18,338 nucleotides of DNA from Actinomycetes bacterium (GTDB taxonomy: Bacteria; Actinomycetota; Actinomycetes; Streptosporangiales; Streptosporangiaceae): contig JAOPYP010000635.1 in assembly GCA_025964635.1 (NCBI GenBank), positions 1 through 18,338 of the forward strand, given 5' to 3'. Position 1 is the first letter of the stretch; every line of letters begins with the position of its first letter. This document shows positions 7,393 to 14,852 of this stretch, in pieces. The position numbers and the translations under genes are program-made. The notes under the pieces are model-generated. The model did not search any database. It saw nothing but the letters and a program-made list of their open reading frames with translations, and was not told the origin of the DNA.

Positions 7393-7971
7393 GTGGACGT
7401 TGAGTTCTGCCTGGTGTTTCCGCATGAGGCACTCAGCGTGCCCGTCATGCGGAGGGTCCTGGGCGACACACTACGCCGGCTCGGGGCCGATGAGGAAGGG
7501 GTCAGTGACCTCCTCCTTGCGGTGACCGAGGCCTGCACCAACGTGCTCAAGCACGGGCCGCCGGGGCCGCGCTACGAGGTCGTGGCCCGGATCGGGCAGC
7601 GCGGCTGCCTGATCCAGGTGCTGAACGACGAGCGTGGCCTCGACTCACTTCTGGTGCCGGCCCCGCGCCGGCCCATGTGGGACGCCGTGCACGCACCGGG
7701 GCGATTCCGCCGCCGGGCAGGCGGCGGCGCCATCCGCAGGACGCCGCGCCCGGGGGGCCGGTGGCGCCCGGCCGGGGAGCCGCTCACCGAGGACCAGGTG
7801 ATCGCCATGCTGCCCGAGTCCGGACGCGGCCTGGCCATCATGCGGGCCTGCGTGGACGACGTGACGCTGAGCAGCGGGCCCGGCCTGGGCACCGTGGTCT
7901 CCCTGGAGAAGCGGATGGCGTGGCGGGATGACGCGCCCCTGCTGGAGGGCCAGCTGCGGAACGCCGGCTGA
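7393..7971 (+). CDS. Anti-sigma-kinase-like ATP-binding protein (HATPase_c_2, RsbW-like)
   Basis: A 192-residue GHKL-fold protein of the RsbW/SpoIIAB type, a family that binds sigma factors or phosphorylates anti-sigma antagonists. The N-box is clear (EACTNVLKH, residues 46-54) and so is the G2-like box GRGLAIM (144-150). The G1 box, usually DxGxG, reads NDERG (78-82), so the key Asp and first Gly are changed. About 50 residues of Arg/Gly/Pro-rich sequence (86-138) are inserted between the boxes; most RsbW-like domains have a short ATP lid there. GTG at 7393 is preferred because GAGGAG lies six bases upstream; ATG at 7357 (204 residues) has GAGGGG at short spacing. It lies between purS and purQ on the same strand, so it may be co-expressed with purine genes. 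Target unknown. Confidence 0.8.
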   Translation: MDVEFCLVFPHEALSVPVMRRVLGDTLRRLGADEEGVSDLLLAVTEACTNVLKHGPPGPRYEVVARIGQRGCLIQVLNDERGLDSLLVPAPRRPMWDAVHAPGRFRRRAGGGAIRRTPRPGGRWRPAGEPLTEDQVIAMLPESGRGLAIMRACVDDVTLSSGPGLGTVVSLEKRMAWRDDAPLLEGQLRNAG

Positions 7972-8021
7972 GCCCCGTCACGGGCCCGCGCCAGTTGCCG
8001 CATCTACCCTGGCCGGCACGG

Positions 8022-8027
8022 TAATCT
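8022..8027 (+). promoter_or_regulatory. Possible -10 element for purQ
   Basis: TAATCT lies 43 bases before the purQ ATG in the 99-bp gap after the ATPase gene. TTGCCG at 7995-8000 could be a -35 but the 21-bp spacer is too long, so an internal promoter for purQL is only a weak suggestion. Confidence 0.25.
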
Positions 8028-8070
8028 GCACGCAGGACCACCCCCGCTCTCCCCGCTGCGAGGACGCCTC

Positions 8071-8748
8071 ATGACAGCCCGCGTGGGCGTCATCACTTTC
8101 CCTGGATCGCTTGATGACGCCGATGCCGCGCGTGCCGTGGCCCGGGCCGGTGCCGAGCCGGTCCCGCTCTGGCACGGCGACCGTGATCTGCGCGGCCTGG
8201 CCGCGGTCATCCTGCCCGGTGGCTTCTCCTACGGCGACTACCTGCGCTGCGGGGCCATCGCCCGGTTCGCGCCGGTGATGGGCGAGCTCGTCCCGGCGGC
8301 CCGGGCCGGGCTGCCGGTCCTGGGCATCTGCAACGGATTCCAGATCCTCTGCGAGGCGCACCTGCTGCCGGGCGCGCTGACCCGCAACGCGGGCCTGCGG
8401 TTCATCGACCGGGTGGTCCGGGTGCGCATCGAGGACACCCGCACCCCGTGGACCGCGGACTATGCGCAGGATCAGGAGATCAGCGTGGTGCTGAAGAGCG
8501 GCGAGGGCGCGTACGTGGCCGATCCGGCCACCCTGGCCCGGCTGGCGGCCGCCGGCCAGGTCGTCGCGCGCTACGCGGGGGCCAATCCGAACGGATCCGT
8601 TGGGGATATTGCGGGTGTCCGGAACGAAGCCGGCAACGTGGTCGGGCTCATGCCGCACCCGGAGCATGCGATCGACGCACTGACCGGCCCAGGCACCGAT
8701 GGGCTCGGGTTTTTCACGTCGGTGCTGCGGGCCATGGTGGACCAGTGA
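8071..8748 (+). CDS. purQ: Phosphoribosylformylglycinamidine synthase glutaminase subunit PurQ
   Basis: A 225-residue class I glutamine amidotransferase that releases ammonia from glutamine for PurL. The catalytic triad is visible: nucleophile C87 in GICNGFQ, and H196 and E198 in MPHPEH. The N-terminus VGVITFPGSLDDADA and the PGGFSYGDYLRCGAIAR segment (49-65) are typical. The SGEG motif (143-146) replaces the HGEG of many bacterial PurQ proteins, as I recall from other actinobacteria. GAGGA lies about six bases before the ATG at 8071. The TGA stop overlaps the GTG start of purL (8745-8748), so the two subunits are probably translationally coupled. Confidence 0.97.
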   Translation: MTARVGVITFPGSLDDADAARAVARAGAEPVPLWHGDRDLRGLAAVILPGGFSYGDYLRCGAIARFAPVMGELVPAARAGLPVLGICNGFQILCEAHLLPGALTRNAGLRFIDRVVRVRIEDTRTPWTADYAQDQEISVVLKSGEGAYVADPATLARLAAAGQVVARYAGANPNGSVGDIAGVRNEAGNVVGLMPHPEHAIDALTGPGTDGLGFFTSVLRAMVDQ

Positions 8749-10991
8749 GCGGGGCAGACACCGTCGGCCGCGCCGCGGCCACACCCGGCCAGCCGCAGCC
8801 CTACGCCGAGCTCGGCCTGACCAGCGAGGAGTACGCGCGGATCGGCGGGGTGCTGGGCCGCCGGCCGACCGACGCGGAGCTGGCCATCTACTCGGTGATG
8901 TGGAGCGAGCACTGCTCCTACAAGTCGTCCAGGGTCCACCTGCGCCAGTTCGCCGAGTCCGCGCCGCCGTCGGCCGCCCTGCTCGCCGGGATCGGCCAGA
9001 ACGCGGGCGTGGTGGACATCGGCCAGGGGTACGCGGTCACGTTCAAGGTCGAGTCGCACAACCATCCCTCGTACGTGGAGCCGTTCCAGGGCGCGGCGAC
9101 CGGGATCGGCGGGATCGTCCGCGACATCCTGGCCATGGGGGCCCGCCCGGTCGCGGTGATGGACTCGCTGCGGTTCGGGCCCGCGGACGCGCCGGACACC
9201 CGCCGGGTGCTGCCCGGGGTGGTGGCCGGCATCTCGTTCTACGGGAACTGCCTGGGCCTGCCCAACATCGGCGGCGAGCTGGCCTTCGATCCCTGCTACC
9301 GCGGGAACCCCCTGGTCAACGCGCTGTGCGTCGGGGTTATGCGGCACGAGGACCTCAAGCTGGCCGCGGCCCGCGGGACCGGCAACCAGGTGATCCTGTT
9401 CGGCTCGCGGACCGGCCCGGACGGCATCGGGGGCGCCTCGGTGCTGGCCAGCGCCACGTTCGGCGGTAGCGACGCGGCCAAGCGGCCCAGTGTCCAGGTG
9501 GGCGACCCGTTCATGGAGAAACTGCTGATCGAGTGCTGCCTGGACCTGTACGCGGGCGGCCTCGTGACCGGCATCCAGGACCTGGGTGCGGCCGGCGTCG
9601 CGTGCGCCACCACCGAGCTGGCCGCGGGCGGCGGCAGCGGCATGCGGGTCGACCTGGACGTGGTGCCGCTGCGCGACCCGGCGCTCGGGCCGGCCGAGAT
9701 CCTGATGAGCGAGTCGCAGGAACGCATGATGGCCGTGGTCGAACCCGGTGACGTGGACCGCTTCATGGACGTCTGCGCTCGCTGGGGGGTGCTGGCCACG
9801 GTGATCGGCGAGGTCACCGGCACCGGCCGGCTGGAGATGACCTGGCGCGGCGAGCAGGTGGTGGACATCCCCCCCGCCAGCGCCGCCGACGAGGGCCCGG
9901 TCTACCAGCGGCCCATCCAGCGCCCGGCCGGCCAGGACGCGCTGCTGGCCGACGACCCGGCCGCGCTGCCGCGCCCGGAGGGCGGCCCGGAGCTGCGGGC
10001 CGCACTGCTGTCCCTGCTCGCCTCGCCGGGGCTGGCCGACACGGCCTGGGTCACCGAGCAGTATGACCGGCACGTGCGGGGCAACACGGTGCTCGCCATG
10101 GGGCAGGACGCCGGGGTGATCCGGATCGACGAGCAGACCGGCCTGGGGATCGCGCTGGCCACGGACGGGAACGGCCGGTTCGGCCTGCTCGACCCGTACG
10201 CGGGTGCCCAGCTCGCGCTGGCCGAGGCGTACCGCAACGTGGCCGCCACCGGGGCGGTGCCGCTCGCGGTGACCAACGGCCTGAACTTCGGCTCGCCCGA
10301 GGACCCCGGCGTCATGTGGCAGTTCAGCGAGGCGGTCCGCGGCCTGGCCGACGGGTGCGCGGCCCTCGGGGTGCCGGTCACCGGCGGGAACGTCAGCTTC
10401 TACAACCAGACCGACGAGACGCCTATCCATCCCACGCCGGTGGTCGGGGTGCTCGGAGTGCACGCCGACGTGACCCGCCGGGTCCCGGTCGGGCTGCGCA
10501 CCGAGGGGGCACCGATCGTGCTCCTGGGCCGGACGGCGGCCGAGTTCGGCGGGTCGGCCTGGGCCCAGGTGGCCCACGGGCACTGCGGCGGACGGCCCCC
10601 TCAGGTGGACCTGGGCGCCGAGCAGGCCCTGGCTGCGGTGCTGACCGCGGCGGCCGCCGACGGTCTGCTTGAGGCGGCTCACGACCTGTCTGAGGGCGGC
10701 CTGGCCATCGCGCTGGCCGAGTGCTGCCTGGACCAGGGGCTCGGCTGCCAGGTGGCGCTGCAAGGCGACCTGTTCACCCAGCTGTTCAGCGAGTCGGCGG
10801 CGCGCGCCGTGGTCGCGGTGCGGCCCGGCTCCGAGCGGGCCTTCGCCGCGCTGGCCGCCCGGCACGGCGTGCCCGTCCAGGAACTCGGCGTGGCCGGCGG
10901 GGACAGCCTGGTCGTGCAGGGCAGCTTCGACATCCCGGTGGACGAGCTCGCCGCCGCGCACACGGGGACCCTGCCAGGGATCTTCGGCTAG
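8745..10991 (+). CDS. purL: Phosphoribosylformylglycinamidine synthase large subunit PurL
   Basis: A 748-residue small-type PurL, which converts FGAR, ATP and PurQ-derived ammonia to FGAM. It is the short form that needs separate PurS and PurQ, unlike the ~1,300-residue fused enzyme. Visible motifs: SVMWSEHCSYKSS (residues 50-62) with the expected active-site His at 56, and the ATP/Mg segment KVESHNHPSYVEPFQGAATGIGG near 102-124. The second half repeats the AIR-synthase-like fold, with ATDGNGRFGLLDPYAGAQLALAEAYRNVAATGAVP and PVTGGNVSFYNQ. The frame is open upstream to 8448, but GTG at 8745 in the GTGA overlap with purQ gives the normal N-terminus. A tandem 17-bp duplication crosses its stop codon. 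It converges with the lectin gene. Confidence 0.97.
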   Translation: MSGADTVGRAAATPGQPQPYAELGLTSEEYARIGGVLGRRPTDAELAIYSVMWSEHCSYKSSRVHLRQFAESAPPSAALLAGIGQNAGVVDIGQGYAVTFKVESHNHPSYVEPFQGAATGIGGIVRDILAMGARPVAVMDSLRFGPADAPDTRRVLPGVVAGISFYGNCLGLPNIGGELAFDPCYRGNPLVNALCVGVMRHEDLKLAAARGTGNQVILFGSRTGPDGIGGASVLASATFGGSDAAKRPSVQVGDPFMEKLLIECCLDLYAGGLVTGIQDLGAAGVACATTELAAGGGSGMRVDLDVVPLRDPALGPAEILMSESQERMMAVVEPGDVDRFMDVCARWGVLATVIGEVTGTGRLEMTWRGEQVVDIPPASAADEGPVYQRPIQRPAGQDALLADDPAALPRPEGGPELRAALLSLLASPGLADTAWVTEQYDRHVRGNTVLAMGQDAGVIRIDEQTGLGIALATDGNGRFGLLDPYAGAQLALAEAYRNVAATGAVPLAVTNGLNFGSPEDPGVMWQFSEAVRGLADGCAALGVPVTGGNVSFYNQTDETPIHPTPVVGVLGVHADVTRRVPVGLRTEGAPIVLLGRTAAEFGGSAWAQVAHGHCGGRPPQVDLGAEQALAAVLTAAAADGLLEAAHDLSEGGLAIALAECCLDQGLGCQVALQGDLFTQLFSESAARAVVAVRPGSERAFAALAARHGVPVQELGVAGGDSLVVQGSFDIPVDELAAAHTGTLPGIFG

Positions 10992-11006
10992 CAGGGATCT
11001 TCGGCT
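10975..11006. repeat. 17-bp tandem duplication across the purL stop
   Basis: CAGGGATCTTCGGCT occurs at 10975-10989 and again at 10992-11006. The first copy encodes the last PurL residues (GIFG) and the second lies just past the TAG. A small slippage duplication is the simplest reading; the second copy has no evident role. Confidence 0.7.
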
Positions 11007-11015
11007 GACCAGCTG

Positions 11016-11027
11016 CTGAGCGCTCAG
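11016..11027. terminator. 12-bp perfect palindrome between purL and the lectin gene
   Basis: CTGAGCGCTCAG is a perfect palindrome between the convergent purL and lectin genes and overlaps the lectin stop codon (11024-11026). It could be a weak bidirectional terminator stem, but it has no loop spacer or T-run. Confidence 0.3.
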
Positions 11028-11683
11028 TAGGCGGACCAGAACATGATGAGCTGCTGCCACGGCTTGTCCGCCGAGCACCTCTGCAGTTCCGCCACCACCG
11101 ACCCGCCGGACGACGCGGTACCCAGCCCCAGGCAGCGCCCGTTGGACGCGCTGCGCAGCGCCCAGTAGTCGCGGCCCTGCGCGTCGGTCCTCTCGTACGG
11201 GTGATACCACCGCTGGTCGAGCCGGGTGTCGCAGGGCCCCAGCTGCACGGTCGCCCGGCCGCCGCTGCCCACCGCGGTCAGGCACCGCCCGTTCGGCGAG
11301 AACAACAGGACGAACCCGCCGCCACCCATCTGGTCGGCCTGCCACTGCTGGCTGGACTGGACGGTCTCGCCGCCGCCGTTACTCGGGGTGAAGAAGAGCC
11401 CGCCCGCCCCGGCGAACAGCAGCGTCGCCGAGGAACTCGACGAGCCGGCCCGGCCGGTCCGGCCCAGGTTGGCCAGGCCCACCGACTGCTGGCTGGTGAT
11501 CTTGGTGGACAGCCGGAGCTGTCCCCCTTGCGCTGTGCTGGTGCCCCTGGAATGCAGGAAAGCCACCACGCCCACCCCGACCAGCACCGCCAGCACGACG
11601 GTCGCGCTGATCAGCACGGCAGCGGTGGCCCGCGATCTGTCCTTGCCCCGTCGCCCGGGACCGCGAAACCCTGCCATAGCCAT
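11024..11683 (-). CDS. Membrane-anchored ricin-type beta-trefoil lectin-like protein
   Basis: A 219-residue protein with a basic N-terminus (residues 5-19), one hydrophobic helix at about 20-42 that looks like a signal anchor without a clear cleavage or lipobox site, and an outer part beginning with a Ser/Gly-rich linker (48-86). The rest resembles a ricin-B beta-trefoil: NGRCL at 131-135 with C151 and QRW near 157-159, and NGRCL again at 182-186 with C203 and PWQQL near 208-212. A more diverged first unit ends in QQW near 112-114. Such domains bind sugars, but the ligand is unknown. ATG at 11683 and ATG at 11677 are both possible and neither has a clear ribosome-binding site. It lies between purL and purF on the opposite strand, with no obvious metabolic link to them. 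Confidence 0.72.
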   Translation of the reverse strand: MAMAGFRGPGRRGKDRSRATAAVLISATVVLAVLVGVGVVAFLHSRGTSTAQGGQLRLSTKITSQQSVGLANLGRTGRAGSSSSSATLLFAGAGGLFFTPSNGGGETVQSSQQWQADQMGGGGFVLLFSPNGRCLTAVGSGGRATVQLGPCDTRLDQRWYHPYERTDAQGRDYWALRSASNGRCLGLGTASSGGSVVAELQRCSADKPWQQLIMFWSAY

Positions 11684-11698
11684 GACGATTACTTGCTA

Positions 11699-11715
11699 CT
11701 GGCCAGTTAGGCCAG
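11699..11715. promoter_or_regulatory. CTGGCC-N5-GGCCAG dyad between divergent genes
   Basis: Perfect six-base inverted arms (11699-11704 and 11710-11715) lie 15 bases before the lectin start and about 110 bases before the SCP-like gene. The 142-bp divergent region also has an AT-rich patch at 11736-11749. An operator or short hairpin is possible. Confidence 0.35.
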
Positions 11716-11825
11716 CCATATCCGGAAATCGCTCAAATCATGATATATGTCGTCACCCAGCGGGCCCGGCTGTCTACGCGGTGTCCCGGATCATGGTGAT
11801 TCGGGTCACGGTACGTTAGGTTCTG

Positions 11826-12305
11826 ATGCCGCCCCGCCGCCCCGATCCCCAGCGACTGCGTGCCGCCCTGGACGCGCAGCGTGCGGCGCTGGGCCAGGAT
11901 CCCTGGCCGGGTTCGGGCGAGCCTGCGGTGCTCGGCCGGGAGCTGGCCTTCGCGGTGCTCGGGGCGCTGGAGGCGGGCGCGGAACCGCCGCGGGAGGCCA
12001 TCCGGGCCGCGACCACGCACCTGCTCGGCCTGCTCGCCGCCGACGCGCCCGGCCGTGCGGTGGAGGTCCGGGTGCCGCCGTACGCCGCGGTCCAGTGCAT
12101 CGCCGGGCCCCGGCATACCCGGGGGACGCCGCCGAACGTGGTCGAGACCGACCCGGTGACCTGGGTCAGGCTGGCCCTGGGCCGGCTGTCCTGGGCGCAG
12201 GCCCGGGAGGCCGGGCTGGTCAGCGCCAGCGGCCCGCGCGCGGACCTGTCGGCGCAATTGCCGCTGCTGCGCGGTACGACCAGCGCCTCCGCATCATTAG
12301 ACTGA
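11826..12305 (+). CDS. SCP-like (sterol carrier family, SCP_3-type) protein
   Basis: A 159-residue protein that I recognise as the small 'sterol carrier family' protein often found next to purF in actinobacteria. The conserved core is VEVRVPPYAAVQCIAGPRHTRGTPPNVVETDPVTWVRLALGRLSWAQAREAGLVSASGPRADL (about residues 79-141), which matches the lipid-binding SCP2-like fold family; the N-terminal half is a probable helical region. No enzyme motif is seen and the ligand is unknown. No Shine-Dalgarno precedes the ATG. A TACGTT hexamer eight bases upstream (11812-11817) could be the -10 of a leaderless transcript. The gene ends four bases before the purF start, so it is probably expressed with purF, although purF may also have its own promoter in its last codons. 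Confidence 0.78.
   Translation: MPPRRPDPQRLRAALDAQRAALGQDPWPGSGEPAVLGRELAFAVLGALEAGAEPPREAIRAATTHLLGLLAADAPGRAVEVRVPPYAAVQCIAGPRHTRGTPPNVVETDPVTWVRLALGRLSWAQAREAGLVSASGPRADLSAQLPLLRGTTSASASLD
12298..12303 (+). promoter_or_regulatory. purF: Possible -10 element for a leaderless purF transcript
   Basis: TAGACT fits the TANNNT consensus and lies six bases before the purF GTG, inside the last codons of the SCP-like gene. No Shine-Dalgarno precedes purF, which fits transcription starting at or next to the GTG. The -35 region (TACGAC at 12275-12280, 17-bp spacer) is poor. Confidence 0.35.
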
Positions 12306-12309
12306 CCGC

Positions 12310-13779
12310 GTGGTCAACCCCGATGGCCGACTGACGGACGACGTGGATCCCGGAGACCGGCCCCCTCGGGACGCATGCGGAGTCTTCGGCGTGTGGTCCC
12401 CCGGTGAGGAAGTCGCCAAGCTCGCCTACTTCGGCCTGTACGCCCTGCAGCACCGGGGCCAGGAGTCGGCGGGCATCGCGGTCAGCGACGGCGACCGGAT
12501 CGTGGTGTACAAGGACATGGGCCTGGTGGCCCAGGTCTTCGACGAGGCGGCGCTGTCCACGCTGCGTGGCTACATCGCGGTCGGGCACTGCCGGTACTCG
12601 ACCAGCGGCGCCTCGACGTGGGAGAACGCGCAGCCCACGTTCCGGTCCACCCCGGTCACCAGCCTGGCCCTCGGCCACAACGGCAACCTGATCAACACCC
12701 TGGAGCTGGCGGCCATCGCCAGCGGCGGCAACGGCGAGCGCGGTGGCGCCGGCCAGCGGGCCACCACCGACACGGACGTGCTCACCGCGCTGTTCGCCGA
12801 CCCGCGGATGCCCAGCGTCGAGGACAGCGCGCTGGCCACGCTGCCGCTGGTGCGCGGGGCGTACTCGCTGGTGTTCATGGATGAGCACACCCTGTACGCG
12901 GCCCGCGACCCGCAGGGCTTCCGCCCGCTGGTGCTGGGCCAGCTGGCCCGCGGCTGGGTGGTGGCCAGCGAGACCGCGGCCCTGGACATCGTGGGCGCGT
13001 CGTTCGTCCGGGAGATCGAGCCGGGTGAGCTGGTCACCATCGACGAGCGCGGGGTCAGGTCGCGGCGCTTCGCCCGGCCGCACCCGTCGGGCTGCCTGTT
13101 CGAGTACGTCTACCTGGCCCGCCCGGACACGGCCATCGCGGGCCGCAGCGTGCACGCCACCCGGGTCCAGGTCGGCCGGATGCTGGCCGCCGAGCACCCG
13201 GTCGAGGCCGACCTGGTCATCCCGGTGCCGGAGTCGGGCACGCCGGCGGCCATCGGGTACGCACAGGCCAGCGGCATCCCGTACGGCCAGGGGCTGGTCA
13301 AGAACTCCTACGTGGGCCGGACGTTCATCCAGCCCAGCCAGACGATCCGGCAGCGCGGCATCCGGCTCAAGCTGAACCCGCTGCGCGAGGTGATCGCGGG
13401 GCAGCGGGTCGTCGTGGTCGACGACTCGATCGTGCGCGGCAACACCCAGCAGGCCCTCGTGGCCATGCTCCGCGAGGCGGGCGCCGCCGAGGTGCACGTA
13501 CGCATCTCCAGCCCGCCGGTGGCCTGGCCCTGCTTCTACGGCATCGACTTCGCGACCCGGGCCGAGCTCATCGCGGGCGGCTCCTCGGTGGAGGAGATCC
13601 GTGACTCGATCGGGGCCGACTCGCTCGGCTTCATCTCGCTGGAGGGCCTGACGGAGGCGACGACGATCCCGGCGGCGCGGCTGTGCCGGGCCTGTTTCGA
13701 CGGCCAGTACCCGATCCCGGTCGCGGAGGCTGAGCGGGGCAAGCACCTGCTGGAAATTACGCCCCCGGTCCTCTCATGA
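12310..13779 (+). CDS. purF: Amidophosphoribosyltransferase PurF
   Basis: A 489-residue enzyme of the first committed step of purine synthesis, making phosphoribosylamine from PRPP and glutamine. The N-terminal Ntn-type glutaminase should use C23 (in DACGVFGVW) after removal of a 22-residue propeptide; the Bacillus propeptide is 11 residues. LYALQHRGQESAGIA and GHCRYSTSG are typical. The PRPP-binding motif VVVVDDSIVRGNT lies near residues 368-380. Four cysteines, C262, C408, C459 and C462 (the last two as CRAC), match the [4Fe-4S] ligand pattern of the Bacillus-type enzyme, which is thus oxygen-sensitive and regulated by nucleotides. GTG at 12310 is the only good start before the Cys. The stop overlaps the purM ATG by four bases. 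Confidence 0.97.
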   Translation: MVNPDGRLTDDVDPGDRPPRDACGVFGVWSPGEEVAKLAYFGLYALQHRGQESAGIAVSDGDRIVVYKDMGLVAQVFDEAALSTLRGYIAVGHCRYSTSGASTWENAQPTFRSTPVTSLALGHNGNLINTLELAAIASGGNGERGGAGQRATTDTDVLTALFADPRMPSVEDSALATLPLVRGAYSLVFMDEHTLYAARDPQGFRPLVLGQLARGWVVASETAALDIVGASFVREIEPGELVTIDERGVRSRRFARPHPSGCLFEYVYLARPDTAIAGRSVHATRVQVGRMLAAEHPVEADLVIPVPESGTPAAIGYAQASGIPYGQGLVKNSYVGRTFIQPSQTIRQRGIRLKLNPLREVIAGQRVVVVDDSIVRGNTQQALVAMLREAGAAEVHVRISSPPVAWPCFYGIDFATRAELIAGGSSVEEIRDSIGADSLGFISLEGLTEATTIPAARLCRACFDGQYPIPVAEAERGKHLLEITPPVLS

Positions 13780-14813
13780 TGAACACGTACCGCGATGCCG
13801 GCGTGGACATCGCCGCGGGCGATCGCGCCGTGGACCTGATGCGCGCGTCCATCGCCCGCACCAGCGGGCCGGAAGTGATCGGCGGCCTGGGCGGGTTCGC
13901 CGGGCTGTTCGACGCCACCCGGCTGACCACCATGCGGCGGCCGCTGCTCGCCACCTCCACCGACGGCGTGGGCACCAAGGTGCTGATCGCCAGCAGGCTG
14001 GGAATCTACGGCACGGTCGGCATCGACCTGGTCGGGATGGTCGTGGACGACCTGGTGGTCTGCGGGGCGGAACCGCTGTTCATGACCGACTACATGGTCT
14101 TCGGCGCGCTCCAGCCAGAGCGCGCGGCGGCCATCCTGTCCGGCGTGGCCGAGGGGTGCGTGCAGGCGGGCTGCGCCCTCATCGGGGGCGAGACGGCCGA
14201 GCACCCCGGCCATTTCGGGCCGGACGACTTCGACCTGGCCGGCGCGGCCACCGGCGTGGTCGACCATGGCGACCTGCTCGGCCCGCACCGGGTGCGGCCC
14301 GGCGACGTGGTGCTGGCGCTGGGGTCCTCAGGCCTGCATTCCAACGGCTTCTCACTGGTCCGGCAGGTGCTGGAGCGGGCCGGGCTGGACCTGGCGGCCG
14401 AGTTCCCGGAGATCGGCAGGCCGCTGGGCGCCGAACTGCTCACCCCGACCCGGATTTACGCCCGCGACTGCCTGGCCCTGGCCGCCCGCTGCGACGTGCA
14501 TGCGTACGCCCACGTGACCGGCGGCGGGCTGGCCGCCAACCTGGCCCGGGTGCTGCCGGAGGGCACTGATGCGGTGCTGGACCGGGGCAGCTGGCGGCCA
14601 CCGGCCGTGTTCGGCCTGCTCGCGGAGCGTGGCGGAGTGCCGTCAGACGAGATGGAGCGGGTGTTCAACATGGGCGTCGGCATGGCTGCCGTGCTCGCCC
14701 GCGCGGACACCGACCGGGCTCTCGGCATGCTCGCGGATAGCGGCGTCCCGGCGTGGGTGCTCGGTGAGATCGTGCCCGGCTCGGGGACCGCCCGCCTGGT
14801 CGGCCAGCACTGA
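13776..14813 (+). CDS. purM: Phosphoribosylformylglycinamidine cyclo-ligase PurM (AIR synthetase)
   Basis: A 345-residue cyclo-ligase that uses ATP to close the imidazole ring, FGAM to AIR, the step after PurSQL. Typical motifs: YRDAGVDIAAGDRAVDLM at the N-terminus, STDGVGTKV near residues 61-69, DLVGMVVDDLVVCGAEPLFMTDY near 84-106, GGETAEHPG near 137-145, and the C-terminal domain with SSGLHSNGFSLVR, HVTGGGLAANLARVLP and FNMGVGMA. Length is normal. It begins in the ATGA overlap with purF; a second ATG follows at once (13779). It converges with the DUF3073 gene, and a hairpin between the two could end transcription from both sides. Confidence 0.97.
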   Translation: MMNTYRDAGVDIAAGDRAVDLMRASIARTSGPEVIGGLGGFAGLFDATRLTTMRRPLLATSTDGVGTKVLIASRLGIYGTVGIDLVGMVVDDLVVCGAEPLFMTDYMVFGALQPERAAAILSGVAEGCVQAGCALIGGETAEHPGHFGPDDFDLAGAATGVVDHGDLLGPHRVRPGDVVLALGSSGLHSNGFSLVRQVLERAGLDLAAEFPEIGRPLGAELLTPTRIYARDCLALAARCDVHAYAHVTGGGLAANLARVLPEGTDAVLDRGSWRPPAVFGLLAERGGVPSDEMERVFNMGVGMAAVLARADTDRALGMLADSGVPAWVLGEIVPGSGTARLVGQH

Positions 14814-14823
14814 CCGGACGGCA

Positions 14824-14846
14824 CCCACGTGGCTGAGCGGCGTGGG
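14824..14846. terminator. Candidate bidirectional terminator between purM and the DUF3073 gene
   Basis: CCCACG (14824-14829) and CGTGGG (14841-14846) form a six-bp stem with an 11-base loop in the 39-bp gap between two convergent genes. No T-run follows. Confidence 0.4.
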
Positions 14847-14852
14847 CCTGGG

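Noticed and set aside
8209..8508. PurQ SGEG in place of HGEG as a defective active site
   Set aside because: The triad Cys, His and Glu are intact, and the same KSGEG form is, as I recall, normal in mycobacterial and other actinobacterial PurQ.
8571..11345. A 924-codon open frame on the minus strand opposite purL
   Set aside because: It is antisense to a certain purL, rich in Arg/Gly/His/Pro/Ala as expected from GC-rich third positions read backwards, and shows no family motif.
12220..13746. A 508-codon minus-strand frame opposite purF
   Set aside because: Antisense shadow of purF with low-complexity composition and no domain.
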